Assembly (NCBI GenBank): GCA_965249745.1
Contig: OZ252252.1
Span: 4,526,001 to 4,590,000, forward strand
Source: JANYHH01 sp965249745
Lineage (GTDB): Bacteria > Deinococcota > Deinococci > Deinococcales > JAAFIG01
Direction: 5' to 3'
DNA: 64,000 nucleotides
The notes beneath the pieces were generated by a model, which was not told where the DNA came from, made no database searches, and saw nothing but the letters and a program-made list of their open reading frames with translations. This document shows positions 1-8,340 of this stretch, in pieces (the stretch's first letter is position 1; every line of letters starts with the position of its first letter). A program made the position numbers and the translations under genes.

Positions 1-35
1 TGGCGCTGCTGGGCTTTGGTCTAGCCTAGCTCATC

Positions 36-1634
36 ATGGCTTTTCCGTTGACCCAAGAATACGCTGGCAGCGGCGGGTCTCGAGCGCGACTGGTAGTGTT
101 TTTAATTCAAGTCTTCTGGCATCCGATCGGCGCGATAATCAGTGGATTGTTCGGGTTGTTCATGCTGTTCGCCGTTTTTTCCAAGTCTGGTAATGAGAAG
201 CAGGGATCGCACCCGACAGGTTCGCAAGCTCCCGGAATCTCGGACAAACCCATCGCGCAGCGCCTCAGCGTGGTCGCGCTGATGTCTGACGGAAAGGCGC
301 ATTTGTCCACCGATGCCTTGCAAAAAGCGCTCCATTACCTGAACCCAGCAGAGCCAGTAAAAGCCGAAGCTATCGAGTTCCCGGCTCCTAGCACCGGAGG
401 CTGGCTGACTCGAGCCAGATTCGGGGTTCACGCGGTTCGCCTGACCGGGATTCCAGAACCGCTCAGTCAGAAGATTCAACTCGAGACTCTGTACCACTCG
501 CTCTCTCGCCCCGAATGGCTCGAGCCGATGGGTCGTCACCGGGCGCAGATCGTCTTGCAGTACGAGCGCGGCACAGACAACCCGGCGGAGCAGATGCAGG
601 CGCTGCACGTTGTCGCCAGCGCCCTCTTAGGGCTGGGCTTGCTCGGGATCGTGGACGAGGGCGCGACCAATGCGATTCCCAGCGCTGAGCTGGAACGGAA
701 CTTTCAGACCAGAGAGTTACTGCTGTACGGCCGTCTGCTGCCCATCAACACCTTCACCGGAGTCGTGCAAAAGGTGCTGCCGGACGGTCGCGTCTGGTTC
801 GCCTCGAGAGGCCACGAGCGCTTCGGGGCACCGAATTTCGCGTATCGCGGCACGAGCAATGAAGCCGGAATGGTGACGCAGCATTTCAATGATTTGCTGA
901 ATTACATCTATCGCCACAAGGTCGTGATCGAGGCGGGACACACGACGGAACTGAGCGAGCATTTCGTGCGTTTCGCAGAACCCCAAGCTGACGAATCGTT
1001 CCTGGTTGACGGCAACACGACGACCCTGACGCTGCTCCCAGAGAACGAGTCGCAGCCCACAACCACGCCACCCTCGAGTCAGACGGTTTCTGAAGAGCGA
1101 GTTTCTGAACAGACTGGCTCAGGCCAGACAGTCTCAACCCAGACGCCGCTGGCTCCAGCAGCCGCGTACCGCCCATTGGGTGTGGACGAACTCGAGTGGA
1201 TTGATCGCCAGACCCAGCACGCCGAACGCATCCTGATGGGTTTCAGCGGCCAGGATTACGCGCAGCCCCGCGACCCGGCCGGGATCGTCGCGGATCTCAC
1301 GGCGTCTCTGGAACCAATCCGAGCGCGAGGCTACAGCCGCGAGCAACTGCACAAACTTGCCTTACCGTTTGGCTTGCTCTGCGGGTCGCAGGTCGTGCGG
1401 GCCCACGGCTATCTCTGGGCCCGACCCAGCGCGGACCGCTTCGTGGTTTACACCGCGAATGTGAACAGCCTCGATCCGGTCGAAATGATGCGAGGCGTCT
1501 TCCTCGAGAATGATGATGGGTTGAAGCTCAGCGCCACCTTCAACCTGTTCTCGCCTCAGACCCAGGACGCGGCCAAGAGGTCAAGCAGCCTCGCTGAGGA
1601 CGCGATTCCCGGCCTGCGATTGGGACTCAACTGA
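36..1634 (+). CDS. Hypothetical protein with one N-terminal membrane segment
   Basis: I do not recognise this 532-residue protein. Residues about 18-48 form a hydrophobic segment that should anchor the protein in the membrane. The rest is soluble and ends in a region (about 395-530) of mixed helix and strand. A Ser/Thr/Gln-rich linker at about 345-375 joins two globular parts. No enzyme motif or metal-binding cluster is visible. The start was chosen because TAGCCT lies eight bases upstream of the ATG, a leaderless-type arrangement, and no Shine-Dalgarno sequence is seen. It has no same-strand neighbour in the window. Confidence 0.7.
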   Translation: MAFPLTQEYAGSGGSRARLVVFLIQVFWHPIGAIISGLFGLFMLFAVFSKSGNEKQGSHPTGSQAPGISDKPIAQRLSVVALMSDGKAHLSTDALQKALHYLNPAEPVKAEAIEFPAPSTGGWLTRARFGVHAVRLTGIPEPLSQKIQLETLYHSLSRPEWLEPMGRHRAQIVLQYERGTDNPAEQMQALHVVASALLGLGLLGIVDEGATNAIPSAELERNFQTRELLLYGRLLPINTFTGVVQKVLPDGRVWFASRGHERFGAPNFAYRGTSNEAGMVTQHFNDLLNYIYRHKVVIEAGHTTELSEHFVRFAEPQADESFLVDGNTTTLTLLPENESQPTTTPPSSQTVSEERVSEQTGSGQTVSTQTPLAPAAAYRPLGVDELEWIDRQTQHAERILMGFSGQDYAQPRDPAGIVADLTASLEPIRARGYSREQLHKLALPFGLLCGSQVVRAHGYLWARPSADRFVVYTANVNSLDPVEMMRGVFLENDDGLKLSATFNLFSPQTQDAAKRSSSLAEDAIPGLRLGLN

Positions 1635-1673
1635 GAGAGACTGGTTTAGTAGATGTAGTTTAGTACACATAAT

Positions 1674-1973
1674 TTAATATACGTAGAACCCCTCGAGTCC
1701 GGTCGCCTCCGCCCATTGCGCTTCGACGCTGGCCACGCTGGCGTGCGTCGAACCCTTCCCGAGGAAGTGCAGCAGATGCTCGAGGTCGCTTTTGTTGCCC
1801 TCGGCGACGACTTCGACCCGACCGTCCGCCAGGTTTTCCACGTATCCCACTAGGCGCATATTCTCGGCGTGGCGTTGCACGTAGCGCCGGTAGCCCACAC
1901 CTTGCACGCCGCCACCCACCAAGGCGGTCAGGCGAAACTTTTTTTCAAACACGAAATCCACGTCGAAAAGCAT
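1674..1973 (-). CDS. acyP: Acylphosphatase
   Basis: Hydrolyses carboxyl-phosphate bonds of acyl phosphates in the cytoplasm. The family signature is clear: a V-Q-G-V-G-Y-R loop holds the catalytic Arg, and a G-Y-V-E-N segment holds the catalytic Asn, followed by the D-G-R-V-E-V strand. The open frame extends upstream to 2027, but the ATG at 1973 gives about 99 residues, close to the usual 90-100. The extra upstream residues match nothing in the family. The C terminus ends in G-F-Y-V-Y, as is typical. It is a single gene on the minus strand, downstream of a GNAT gene. Confidence 0.88.
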   Translation of the reverse strand: MLFDVDFVFEKKFRLTALVGGGVQGVGYRRYVQRHAENMRLVGYVENLADGRVEVVAEGNKSDLEHLLHFLGKGSTHASVASVEAQWAEATGLEGFYVY

Positions 1974-2081
1974 ACCGCTCAGCCCGAAAAGCGAAGCGGC
2001 GGCAAGCTCACGCTTACCAGAAATCACTGAACCTGACCCCGAGACGCCCGGCTTTGAACTCTTTGAACTGTCCCTCGAGGC

Positions 2082-2513
2082 TTACAGTGCTTGCCGCAGC
2101 AGGGCCACAACGGGTTCAAAGCCGACCTTGCGCGCCAAGGCGATGCTCGCTTGGTTCTCCGGGTGCGTCTTCACCAGCGTGGAACGCATCCCTCTGGCTT
2201 TGGCTTCGACCAGCCCCGCTTCCAACAGTTGTGTGGCGACACCTTGCCCGCGCGTTTCCGGCGAGACGTAGTACGCGACGCTCATTTCCTCGTCGGTTTC
2301 CAGAATCCACCACGACGCGCCCAACAATTGGTCTCCGTCAAAGCCAATATGCGCAAAGCCGTCGTCGGCGATCTGCCCGTACACGTCCTCCACAGCCCGT
2401 TCCAGCGTGCGGTTGCCCTTGGAGATCAGGCGCGGGTACTCGTGATAGGCCGCCTCGATGCACTGCTTGAGGTAGGTTTCGTCCAATGGGCCAGCCAGTC
2501 TGATAGAGGTCAT
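2082..2513 (-). CDS. GNAT family N-acetyltransferase
   Basis: Transfers an acetyl group from acetyl-CoA to an unknown amine or protein substrate. The acetyl-CoA pyrophosphate loop R-G-Q-G-V-A lies near residue 90, followed by a long helix and an N-Q-A-S-I-A-L-A-R-K-V-G-F segment typical of the C-terminal GNAT half. The frame runs up to 2588. I chose the ATG at 2513 because a TACACT box sits 12 bases before it and the fold starts there (I-R-L-A). The protein is 143 residues, a normal GNAT length. The substrate cannot be told from sequence. Confidence 0.82.
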   Translation of the reverse strand: MTSIRLAGPLDETYLKQCIEAAYHEYPRLISKGNRTLERAVEDVYGQIADDGFAHIGFDGDQLLGASWWILETDEEMSVAYYVSPETRGQGVATQLLEAGLVEAKARGMRSTLVKTHPENQASIALARKVGFEPVVALLRQAL

Positions 2514-2615
2514 TTCCGAGGGTGGAGTGTACACCCTAGAGTCTGTCAGCGGTGCGTCAAGCGCACAGTCTGACGTGCTTTGTTTCACGAGTTCAATCGT
2601 GAGTCCAGCAAAACC

Positions 2616-2641
2616 CCCCTCGAGTCTGATCGCTCGAGGGG
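2616..2641 (-). terminator. Rho-independent terminator after the aminotransferase gene
   Basis: The stem CCCCTCGAG / CTCGAGGGG has an 8-base loop and, on the minus strand, is followed by GGTTTTGC. Both stem arms are built on CTCGAG. It lies 15 bases past the stop of the gene at 2656. Confidence 0.75.
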
Positions 2642-2655
2642 ATGCGAACTGCGGT

Positions 2656-3924
2656 TTACACCTTCGGGTTAATGTCTTCCAGCACCCGCGCCGTGGCGTT
2701 CACCACGCGATCAATCTCCTCTTTGGTGATGACCAGCGGCGGCAGGAAACGCATCACGGTCGGTGTGGCACTGTACGCCAGAATCGCGTGATCGCGCTCT
2801 AAGGCTTCCAGGTACGGGGCGCTGTACTCTTTGAGTTCCACGCCGATCATCAAACCCCTGCCGCGAACTTCTTTGATCTTCTTAGAACCAATCGCCTCGA
2901 GTTTCGCCATAAAGTACGCGCCGAGTTCAGCGGCACGCTCCGGCAGGTGCTCGCGCTTCATGAAGCGGAGTGCGGCCACACCCGCCGCCATCGCCAGCGG
3001 GTTCCCGCCAAAAGTCGTGCCGTGCCCGCCCTTTGGCATCTTGTCGGCCACTTCAGCCGTCATGACCATAGCTCCGAGCGGCAGACCGCCACCGATGGCC
3101 TTGGCAATTGTCATCAGGTCTGGTCGCACGGCGCAAGAATCATTGACGGCGCACTTGATACACCCGCCCGCGTTGTCAGCGACGCAGGCTTCGGCGCAAG
3201 CGTGCTGATGCGCCCACCATTTACCAGTCCGGCCCAGCCCGGCTTGAATCTCGTCGAAGATCAGTAACGCGCCGTGTTTCTGGGTCAACTCCCTGGCGGC
3301 TCGCAGGAACTCCAGATTCGCCGGACGCACACCGCCCTCGCCCTGGACGGGTTCGATGATGACGGCGGCGGTCGTGTCATCAATCGCCGCCTCGAGTTGC
3401 GCCAAGTCGTTGAAGGCCACCCAGCTCGTGTCGTGAACCAGACCCTCGAACGGCTCGCGGTACTTGGGTTCAAAGGTCAACGATAACGCGCCCATCGTGC
3501 GCCCAGCGAAGCCGCGCTTCATGGCCACGAACTTGCTGCGGCCCGTGGCGGCCCTGGCAAATTTCATCGCCGCCTCGATGGCTTCCGCGCCGCTGTTGCA
3601 GGGGAAAATCCGGTCCAGGCCTTGGGGCAGGATGCTGGCCAACTCGTCGTAAAAGGCGGCCCGTTGATCGTTCGGGAAGGTCTGCGGGCAGATCATCAGC
3701 GTGGCCGCCTGATCCGCGATTGCTTTCACCACCTCCGGGTTGCTGTGACCCACGTTGGCAACACCGATTCCGGCGATGCAATCAATGTACTCGCGCCCAT
3801 CGGCATCCCAGACGTTGACGCCTTTGCCTCGGACCAGCACGATGTCGTGTTTGTTGTAGACACCGGAATCGTGACGGACCTCGGTCTGGATCAGCGCATC
3901 GGTCTTGGACATCAACTGCGTCAT
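2656..3924 (-). CDS. lysJ: Class III PLP aminotransferase, LysJ/ArgD type
   Basis: Probably converts [LysW]-aminoadipate semialdehyde (or N-acetylornithine semialdehyde) in lysine or arginine synthesis, with PLP and glutamate. Seen: the S-G-A-E-A phosphate-binding loop at about 111-115, D224 in F-D-E-I-Q that pairs with the PLP nitrogen, G-L-G-R-T-G after it, and K275 in A-K-A-I-G-G-G, the expected Schiff-base lysine. A five-cysteine insert lies between these last two motifs (C243, C247, C255, C258, C264), which is not usual for the family. The start could also be the GTG at 3948 or the ATG at 3912. I prefer 3924, which has GTGGGGT upstream. LysJ rather than ArgD is inferred from the organism. 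Confidence 0.8.
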   Translation of the reverse strand: MTQLMSKTDALIQTEVRHDSGVYNKHDIVLVRGKGVNVWDADGREYIDCIAGIGVANVGHSNPEVVKAIADQAATLMICPQTFPNDQRAAFYDELASILPQGLDRIFPCNSGAEAIEAAMKFARAATGRSKFVAMKRGFAGRTMGALSLTFEPKYREPFEGLVHDTSWVAFNDLAQLEAAIDDTTAAVIIEPVQGEGGVRPANLEFLRAARELTQKHGALLIFDEIQAGLGRTGKWWAHQHACAEACVADNAGGCIKCAVNDSCAVRPDLMTIAKAIGGGLPLGAMVMTAEVADKMPKGGHGTTFGGNPLAMAAGVAALRFMKREHLPERAAELGAYFMAKLEAIGSKKIKEVRGRGLMIGVELKEYSAPYLEALERDHAILAYSATPTVMRFLPPLVITKEEIDRVVNATARVLEDINPKV

Positions 3925-3950
3925 GAGTACCCCACTTCTGGCAATCACCT

Positions 3951-4016
3951 TCAGGACGAACCCGTCCCAAGAGGCGTTGCTCGAGAGCCACCAGCGGCGA
4001 ACTCCTCGCCCTTCAC
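3951..4016 (-). CDS. Possible 21-residue leader peptide in the aminotransferase 5' leader
   Basis: A GTG-started frame of 21 codons lies between the promoter and the aminotransferase gene. CGGAG precedes the GTG by six bases. It ends 26 bases before the ATG at 3924. The peptide holds only one Lys and one Arg, so it does not look like a classical amino-acid attenuator. It could be chance. Confidence 0.25.
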   Translation of the reverse strand: MKGEEFAAGGSRATPLGTGSS

Positions 4017-4032
4017 AACCGGCTCCGGGTTA

Positions 4033-4061
4033 ATTGTATCCAGCCCCGAGGTTCCTGTGAA
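4033..4061 (-). promoter_or_regulatory. Sigma-70 type promoter for the aminotransferase
   Basis: On the minus strand TTCACA (4061-4056) and TACAAT (4038-4033) are separated by 17 bases. Transcription would start near 4026, leaving a leader of about 100 bases. Confidence 0.6.
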
Positions 4062-4068
4062 CCCCAGC

Positions 4069-4617
4069 TCAGGGATTAGCGGGCGGTGGGTCCACCGGAG
4101 GATTGACCGGGGGCGGCTCGAGCGGGGGCACGACCGGCGGAGAAGCGGGCGGCGCGGGCGGAGGTTGTGGCGGTTGCCAGTTCGGATCGTAGAACTCCAG
4201 GTCGCTGGCTCTGACGCTCTGATTCTGAATGCAGTTCGGTTTCGTGAACTCGTCCGCCCTCGGGTTGACGCTGGCCGCGTTGGTGATGCAAATGTTGACC
4301 GCGATCACGACTCGAGCCTCACCGTCCGAGGGAAGCGCTTGCACCTCCGGGCGTTGCGGCGGTGTGTCCTCCTCCGGGGGGGGCGGCGCGGCGGTCTGTG
4401 TCTGCTGGAGGTCCTCGCGCTGCCACGAGTACGCCATCTTGACGCCGTAAGTATCGCGGTAATTAATGTACTTGGGTTCCCGGAATTGCCCCTTGGCGGT
4501 CCCCGCTAGGGCGTTGCCCACCAGGTCCTGCCAGATGCGCGGCATCCAATCGCCGCTGTACGCGTTTTGCGGCATTGGCTTGTTGTCGTCGTTGCCCATC
4601 CAGACGGCGGCCGTCAT
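4069..4617 (-). CDS. C-terminal part of frameshifted class A penicillin-binding protein
   Basis: This frame continues the transpeptidase fold that stops at 4614. It begins M-T-A-A-V-W-M-G-N-D-D, the strand that normally follows the KTG strand in PBP1A proteins, and ends in a Pro-rich tail (P-P-Q-P-P-P, P-P-V-N-P-P-V-D) of about 45 residues, likely in the periplasm or cell wall. The ATG at 4617 overlaps the TGA of the first frame (ATGA). So the pieces could be joined by a -1 shift, made separately by coupled re-initiation, or the shift could be a mutation or sequence error. On its own this fragment has no catalytic motif. Confidence 0.75.
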   Translation of the reverse strand: MTAAVWMGNDDNKPMPQNAYSGDWMPRIWQDLVGNALAGTAKGQFREPKYINYRDTYGVKMAYSWQREDLQQTQTAAPPPPEEDTPPQRPEVQALPSDGEARVVIAVNICITNAASVNPRADEFTKPNCIQNQSVRASDLEFYDPNWQPPQPPPAPPASPPVVPPLEPPPVNPPVDPPPANP

Positions 4618-6470
4618 AGTTGGGTACTACCAAGGAACCACATGTCCACGACATCGTTGGTCGTGCCGGTCTTCCCCGCCACGTCACGCCCCGGAATCAA
4701 GGCATCGGTGGCGAACTGGCCACTGATACCCTTCGGGTCGTTGACCACGCCGCGAATCATGTCCAGCGCGATAAACGCCACCTGCGGCGACCAGACGCGG
4801 CGACGCTTCGGTTCGTCCCCTTCCAACGGGAACAGCACGCGCCCATCGGCGGTTTCGATTCGGCGGATGTAACTCGGTTCAATCCAGTATCCGCCATTGA
4901 CGAAACTGGCGTAGGCGGAGGCCATCTTGAGCGGGTTGGCATCAATACCACCGATCCCGCTCGAGATTGGCAGGCTTTCCGGAACCTCGAAACCGAGCGC
5001 ACGCAGCTTGTCACGGAAGACGGGCAGTGTCACCACGTCGTTCAGAATATGAATCGTCGGCAGGTTGAGCGACCAGTCCAGCGCGTACCGCAACGGGTGC
5101 GAGCCATCGTTGACCGGACTGCCAGGGAAATTACGTGGGCAGTAATAGTTTCTGGAACAGCCAGGCTTCGAGGGGTTGCCCGCCGAGTAAAAGGCGTGCG
5201 CGTTGTTGGCTTGTAAACTCCACTGCTCCAAGCCTTTCTCAATGCCTGTGGCGTAGAGGAGTGGCTTGATGCTCGAGCCGGGACTGCGCTTGAACTGCGC
5301 GGCGGCCGCGCGGTTGTACTCGTCGCGCCCGGATTGATCCAGACCACCGACCAAGGCGCGAATCTCACCGGTGTACGGGTCTATCGCGGCCGCCGCGATC
5401 TGCTCCGTGCCGCGCGGTCGTCGGGCCCGTGACACGGCCCGTTCGGCGGCCCGCTGGGCTTTCGGGTCCAGGGTGGTGTAGACGCGCAGACCGCCACCGC
5501 TGAAGGCTTTATCGCCGTAGCGGGCGTTCAGGATCTTACGAATCTCGAACATGAAGTACGGTGCTAGCGAGGTTCGCAACTCCTCCACCACGTTGATCTT
5601 GGGATTCACCAGCAGCGGGGCGAGAATCTGCTTGGTCTTGGGGTCCTTTTTGAAAACCGCCAGTCCGCTCGAGTCGTAGCTGATATGGCTCCAGCCGTTC
5701 GGACGAATCGGTTCGCGCCAGACCTGGTTGGCCTCTTTGCGGGTGATCCATTTGCCTTCCACCATGCGTTCGAGACGGATTTTCATAAAGCGGCGCGTGG
5801 AGTTGAGCTGCTTGAACCTCGAGTTCGGGGCGGGCAGCAGGGACGCCATATACAGCCCTTCAGCCGTGGTGAGCGTCATTGGGTCCTTGCCGAAGTACGC
5901 CTGGGCCGCGGCGCGAATGCCGTAAAGATTGCCACCCCAGAAGGCGGTGTTCAGGTACAGCGTCAGGATTTCCTCTTTGGTGAAGAAGCGTTCCGCCTGC
6001 ACGGAGAGCATGATCTCCTTGATCTTGCGTTCGGCGCTCTGTTCGTTACTCAGTAAGGTCGTGCGGATCATCTGCTGGGTGATCGTGCTACCGCCCTGCT
6101 GATCATTCTGAAAAACTGTGCGAAACAGGGAGACCGCGAAGCGCGAGGCATCGAAACCGTAGTGCTTGAAGAAATCCTGGTCCTCGCTGGCAATAATCGC
6201 TGCGACCACGGTCGGGTTGATCTCGGAGAGCTTCACCGGACGGCGATCCACCCGTTCCTTACCAATCGTCGGCGCGAGCACCCCGATGACCGTGCCATCC
6301 CTGGCAAAGACCTTTGAAGTCCCCTCGAGCCGGTACTGGTCCAGCACCCGCACGTCCGGCAGGTCGCGGCTCCAGCGCAGCAGCAGAGTCGCAGCCACGG
6401 CCGTGCCCGCGATGGCGCACCCGAAAACCAGGGCGAAGAGGATTTTCAACCCGCGCAGAACGACTCGCAT
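4614..6470 (-). CDS. Class A penicillin-binding protein (glycosyltransferase/transpeptidase), N-terminal part
   Basis: Polymerises lipid II and cross-links peptidoglycan outside the membrane. A membrane anchor lies at about 10-31. The GT51 domain has E96 in S-E-D-Q-D-F-F and the G-G-S-T-I-T-Q-Q motif. The transpeptidase domain has SxxK at S399-K402, SxN at S467-N469 and KTG at 600-602. The frame ends at residue 618, just after the KTG strand, while the rest of the domain continues in the frame ending at 4069. A change of one base in the run AGTACCCAACTATGA would join them. As written, this part lacks the last strands of the fold. TAGTCT lies nine bases before the start. Confidence 0.88.
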   Translation of the reverse strand: MRVVLRGLKILFALVFGCAIAGTAVAATLLLRWSRDLPDVRVLDQYRLEGTSKVFARDGTVIGVLAPTIGKERVDRRPVKLSEINPTVVAAIIASEDQDFFKHYGFDASRFAVSLFRTVFQNDQQGGSTITQQMIRTTLLSNEQSAERKIKEIMLSVQAERFFTKEEILTLYLNTAFWGGNLYGIRAAAQAYFGKDPMTLTTAEGLYMASLLPAPNSRFKQLNSTRRFMKIRLERMVEGKWITRKEANQVWREPIRPNGWSHISYDSSGLAVFKKDPKTKQILAPLLVNPKINVVEELRTSLAPYFMFEIRKILNARYGDKAFSGGGLRVYTTLDPKAQRAAERAVSRARRPRGTEQIAAAAIDPYTGEIRALVGGLDQSGRDEYNRAAAAQFKRSPGSSIKPLLYATGIEKGLEQWSLQANNAHAFYSAGNPSKPGCSRNYYCPRNFPGSPVNDGSHPLRYALDWSLNLPTIHILNDVVTLPVFRDKLRALGFEVPESLPISSGIGGIDANPLKMASAYASFVNGGYWIEPSYIRRIETADGRVLFPLEGDEPKRRRVWSPQVAFIALDMIRGVVNDPKGISGQFATDALIPGRDVAGKTGTTNDVVDMWFLGSTQL

Positions 6471-6560
6471 CAGAAGAGAAGACTACCGAAAAAACTGGGC
6501 TTGAGAGTGAGCGGATTTCTCACGAAGCTATGCCTGATAGCCTGTGCCGGGTTTTTCTGC

Positions 6561-7508
6561 TCAAACCAGCTTGCCGGAAGCCAGGACGCGGAGCGGCAAA
6601 CTCGAGGGGGTACCTCTGATCTCTTCGGAGAGCAGCAGCAGTTTCGCGTCCGGCGGGCAGTCCAGCACGGCGAAATGATCGGTGAACGCCTCGAGGGGGC
6701 GCGGTGCGCCCTGCGGTGAGAGCGTCCAGAGTTGCCAGACGCGGTCGGCTCTGGCCGTGCCGAATTGATGCGAGATCAGGACGCGGTTCTCAGGCAGGCG
6801 CACCAGAAAGGCGGAGGTCGGAGCCGGGGGCGCGGCCCGAATCCGGGCCATCAGCCGATCCTCGAACGAGCCGTGGGCTGAGGGCCCTGGGGTCACTCGG
6901 GGTGGCTCTGGTGGGGCCGACTCACCGCGACCGAACATCGGTTGGCGCTGCAAGTGCAGGCGTTCCAACAGGTCTTCCAACCGGGCGGTCGGGTCGCTCT
7001 CCCCGATCAGGCGCTCGTTCAGGACGCGCATGACTTCAGCCGCCAGACTGGTCAGCAGCCGCTGGCCAGCTACCTCCAAGCTGGCTCGAGGGGCGGTGTC
7101 GAAGAGGCACAGGCTGCCAATGCGTTGCCCGGCCAGCGTGGTCAGCGGTGCGCCCGCGTAGGCGCGAACCCCGGATTTCACGACGGGCAGATCGCTGAAG
7201 CGATAGTCTTGGAGGGCGTCTGGAACCTGGAAAACACCGTCTTGCAAGATGGTGTGGGTGCAGAAGGATTCGGCCCTTCGGTTCCAGCGCAGGTCAGTCC
7301 CGACGGCGCTCTTGAACCAGTGGCGGGACTCGTCCAGAAAACCGATGATGGCGACCGGGGCGCGAAAGACCTGGGCGGTCAGTCCCGTCAGGTGATCGAA
7401 GACCGGTTCGGGCGGCGTGTCCAGCACCGCGTACCCTCGCAACGCCTCGAGCCGAGCGGCTTCATAGCTTGAATCCTGGCTTGGATCATGGTTTGGGGCT
7501 GACAGCAT
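6561..7508 (-). CDS. GAF-domain protein
   Basis: The first about 170 residues form a GAF domain of the kind that starts with R-L-E-A-L-R-G-Y-x-V-L-D-T-P-P-E and has S-F-C-T-H-T-I-L and G-A-P-L-T-T motifs, common in two-component and cyclase proteins. The rest (about 180-315) has no recognised output domain. GAF domains sense small ligands or redox state. The ATG at 7508 overlaps the TGA of the sigma-factor gene upstream (TGATG), so the two are translationally coupled, which suggests that the GAF protein works with that sigma factor. The ligand is unknown. Confidence 0.75.
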   Translation of the reverse strand: MLSAPNHDPSQDSSYEAARLEALRGYAVLDTPPEPVFDHLTGLTAQVFRAPVAIIGFLDESRHWFKSAVGTDLRWNRRAESFCTHTILQDGVFQVPDALQDYRFSDLPVVKSGVRAYAGAPLTTLAGQRIGSLCLFDTAPRASLEVAGQRLLTSLAAEVMRVLNERLIGESDPTARLEDLLERLHLQRQPMFGRGESAPPEPPRVTPGPSAHGSFEDRLMARIRAAPPAPTSAFLVRLPENRVLISHQFGTARADRVWQLWTLSPQGAPRPLEAFTDHFAVLDCPPDAKLLLLSEEIRGTPSSLPLRVLASGKLV

Positions 7509-8044
7509 CACCACTCACCGAGGGTCTCTCTGAGCTTCTGCAACCCGACCCGAATCCGCGATTTGATCGTCCCCAGGGGAATCCCGGTTTGTTTGGCGAG
7601 TTGACTGTGCGACAGACCCTCAAAATACGCCAGTTCGATCAACTGGCGTTCCTCTGCCGTCAAACTCTTCATGGCTTCGGTCACCATGACGTTCTCCAAC
7701 GCGTTCTCCACGTCTATTCGCGTGTCCGGCGCTCGCTCGAGTTCGCCGTCCTCGGGGTGCATCGTGTCCCTCGAGCTGCGGCGGCGCAGGGCATCAATCG
7801 CGCTGTGATGGGCAATCGTCATCAGCCAAGTGCTGACGCTGCCCTTGGCGGGCGCGTAATCCAGAGCCTTCTGCCAGATTTTGACGAAGACCTCCTGGAT
7901 GACATCTTCGGCGTCGGTCTCGGAGCGCATGATGCGGCGCGCCAGACTGTAGGCGCTGCGACCGTAGCGATGGTAAAGCTCTCTCAGGGCCTCCTCGCTT
8001 CTGGCCCCGATGGCGTAAATCAGATACTCGTCGCTCTCCACCAT
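7508..8044 (-). CDS. ECF sigma factor, SigK/RskA type
   Basis: Directs RNA polymerase to a stress regulon. Region 2 (Y-H-R-Y-G-R-S-A-Y, D-A-E-D-V-I-Q-E-V-F) and region 4 (L-T-A-E-E-R-Q-L-I-E-L-A-Y-F-E-G, then an HTH ending G-T-I-K-S-R-I-R) are both complete in 178 residues. The divergent gene at 8341 encodes an RskA-type anti-sigma factor, the usual partner of this group. A TATACT box lies ten bases before the ATG. The target promoters cannot be named from this window. Confidence 0.9.
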   Translation of the reverse strand: MVESDEYLIYAIGARSEEALRELYHRYGRSAYSLARRIMRSETDAEDVIQEVFVKIWQKALDYAPAKGSVSTWLMTIAHHSAIDALRRRSSRDTMHPEDGELERAPDTRIDVENALENVMVTEAMKSLTAEERQLIELAYFEGLSHSQLAKQTGIPLGTIKSRIRVGLQKLRETLGEW

Positions 8045-8054
8045 CTGTCTTACA

Positions 8055-8060
8055 AGTATA
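8055..8060 (-). promoter_or_regulatory. -10 box for the ECF sigma gene
   Basis: TATACT on the minus strand, ten bases before the ATG at 8044, so the 5' UTR would be only a few bases. The 296-base spacer 8045-8340 also carries GGAACT at 8253-8258, which resembles an ECF -35 element. I could not pair it with a convincing -10. Confidence 0.5.
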
Positions 8061-8340
8061 CGGGTTCCTCCCCCTATGGATGAAACGCTTTGCCCGATCT
8101 AGACAACCTCGAGAAGATCGAGCCAGATCGTTCCAAGGTCGTGATCGCAGAAATTTGACCGACGATGGGCCTGACTATTTGAAAAGCTGCGAATCCTGTC
8201 TGACCCGCCTATTTTGTACGTTGAAAACTGTAAATGATGTCACAGAGGCGTCGGAACTGGTTTCACCTCATCCAAGAATCGCTTAGACTACGTATAACAG
8301 TTGAAGCGTTCCTGAAGGGACGCCTTTTGGAGGAAACCCC

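Noticed and set aside
3622..4509. 295-residue plus-strand open frame
   Set aside because: Covers the antisense of the aminotransferase and the PBP tail; no motif and no start signal.
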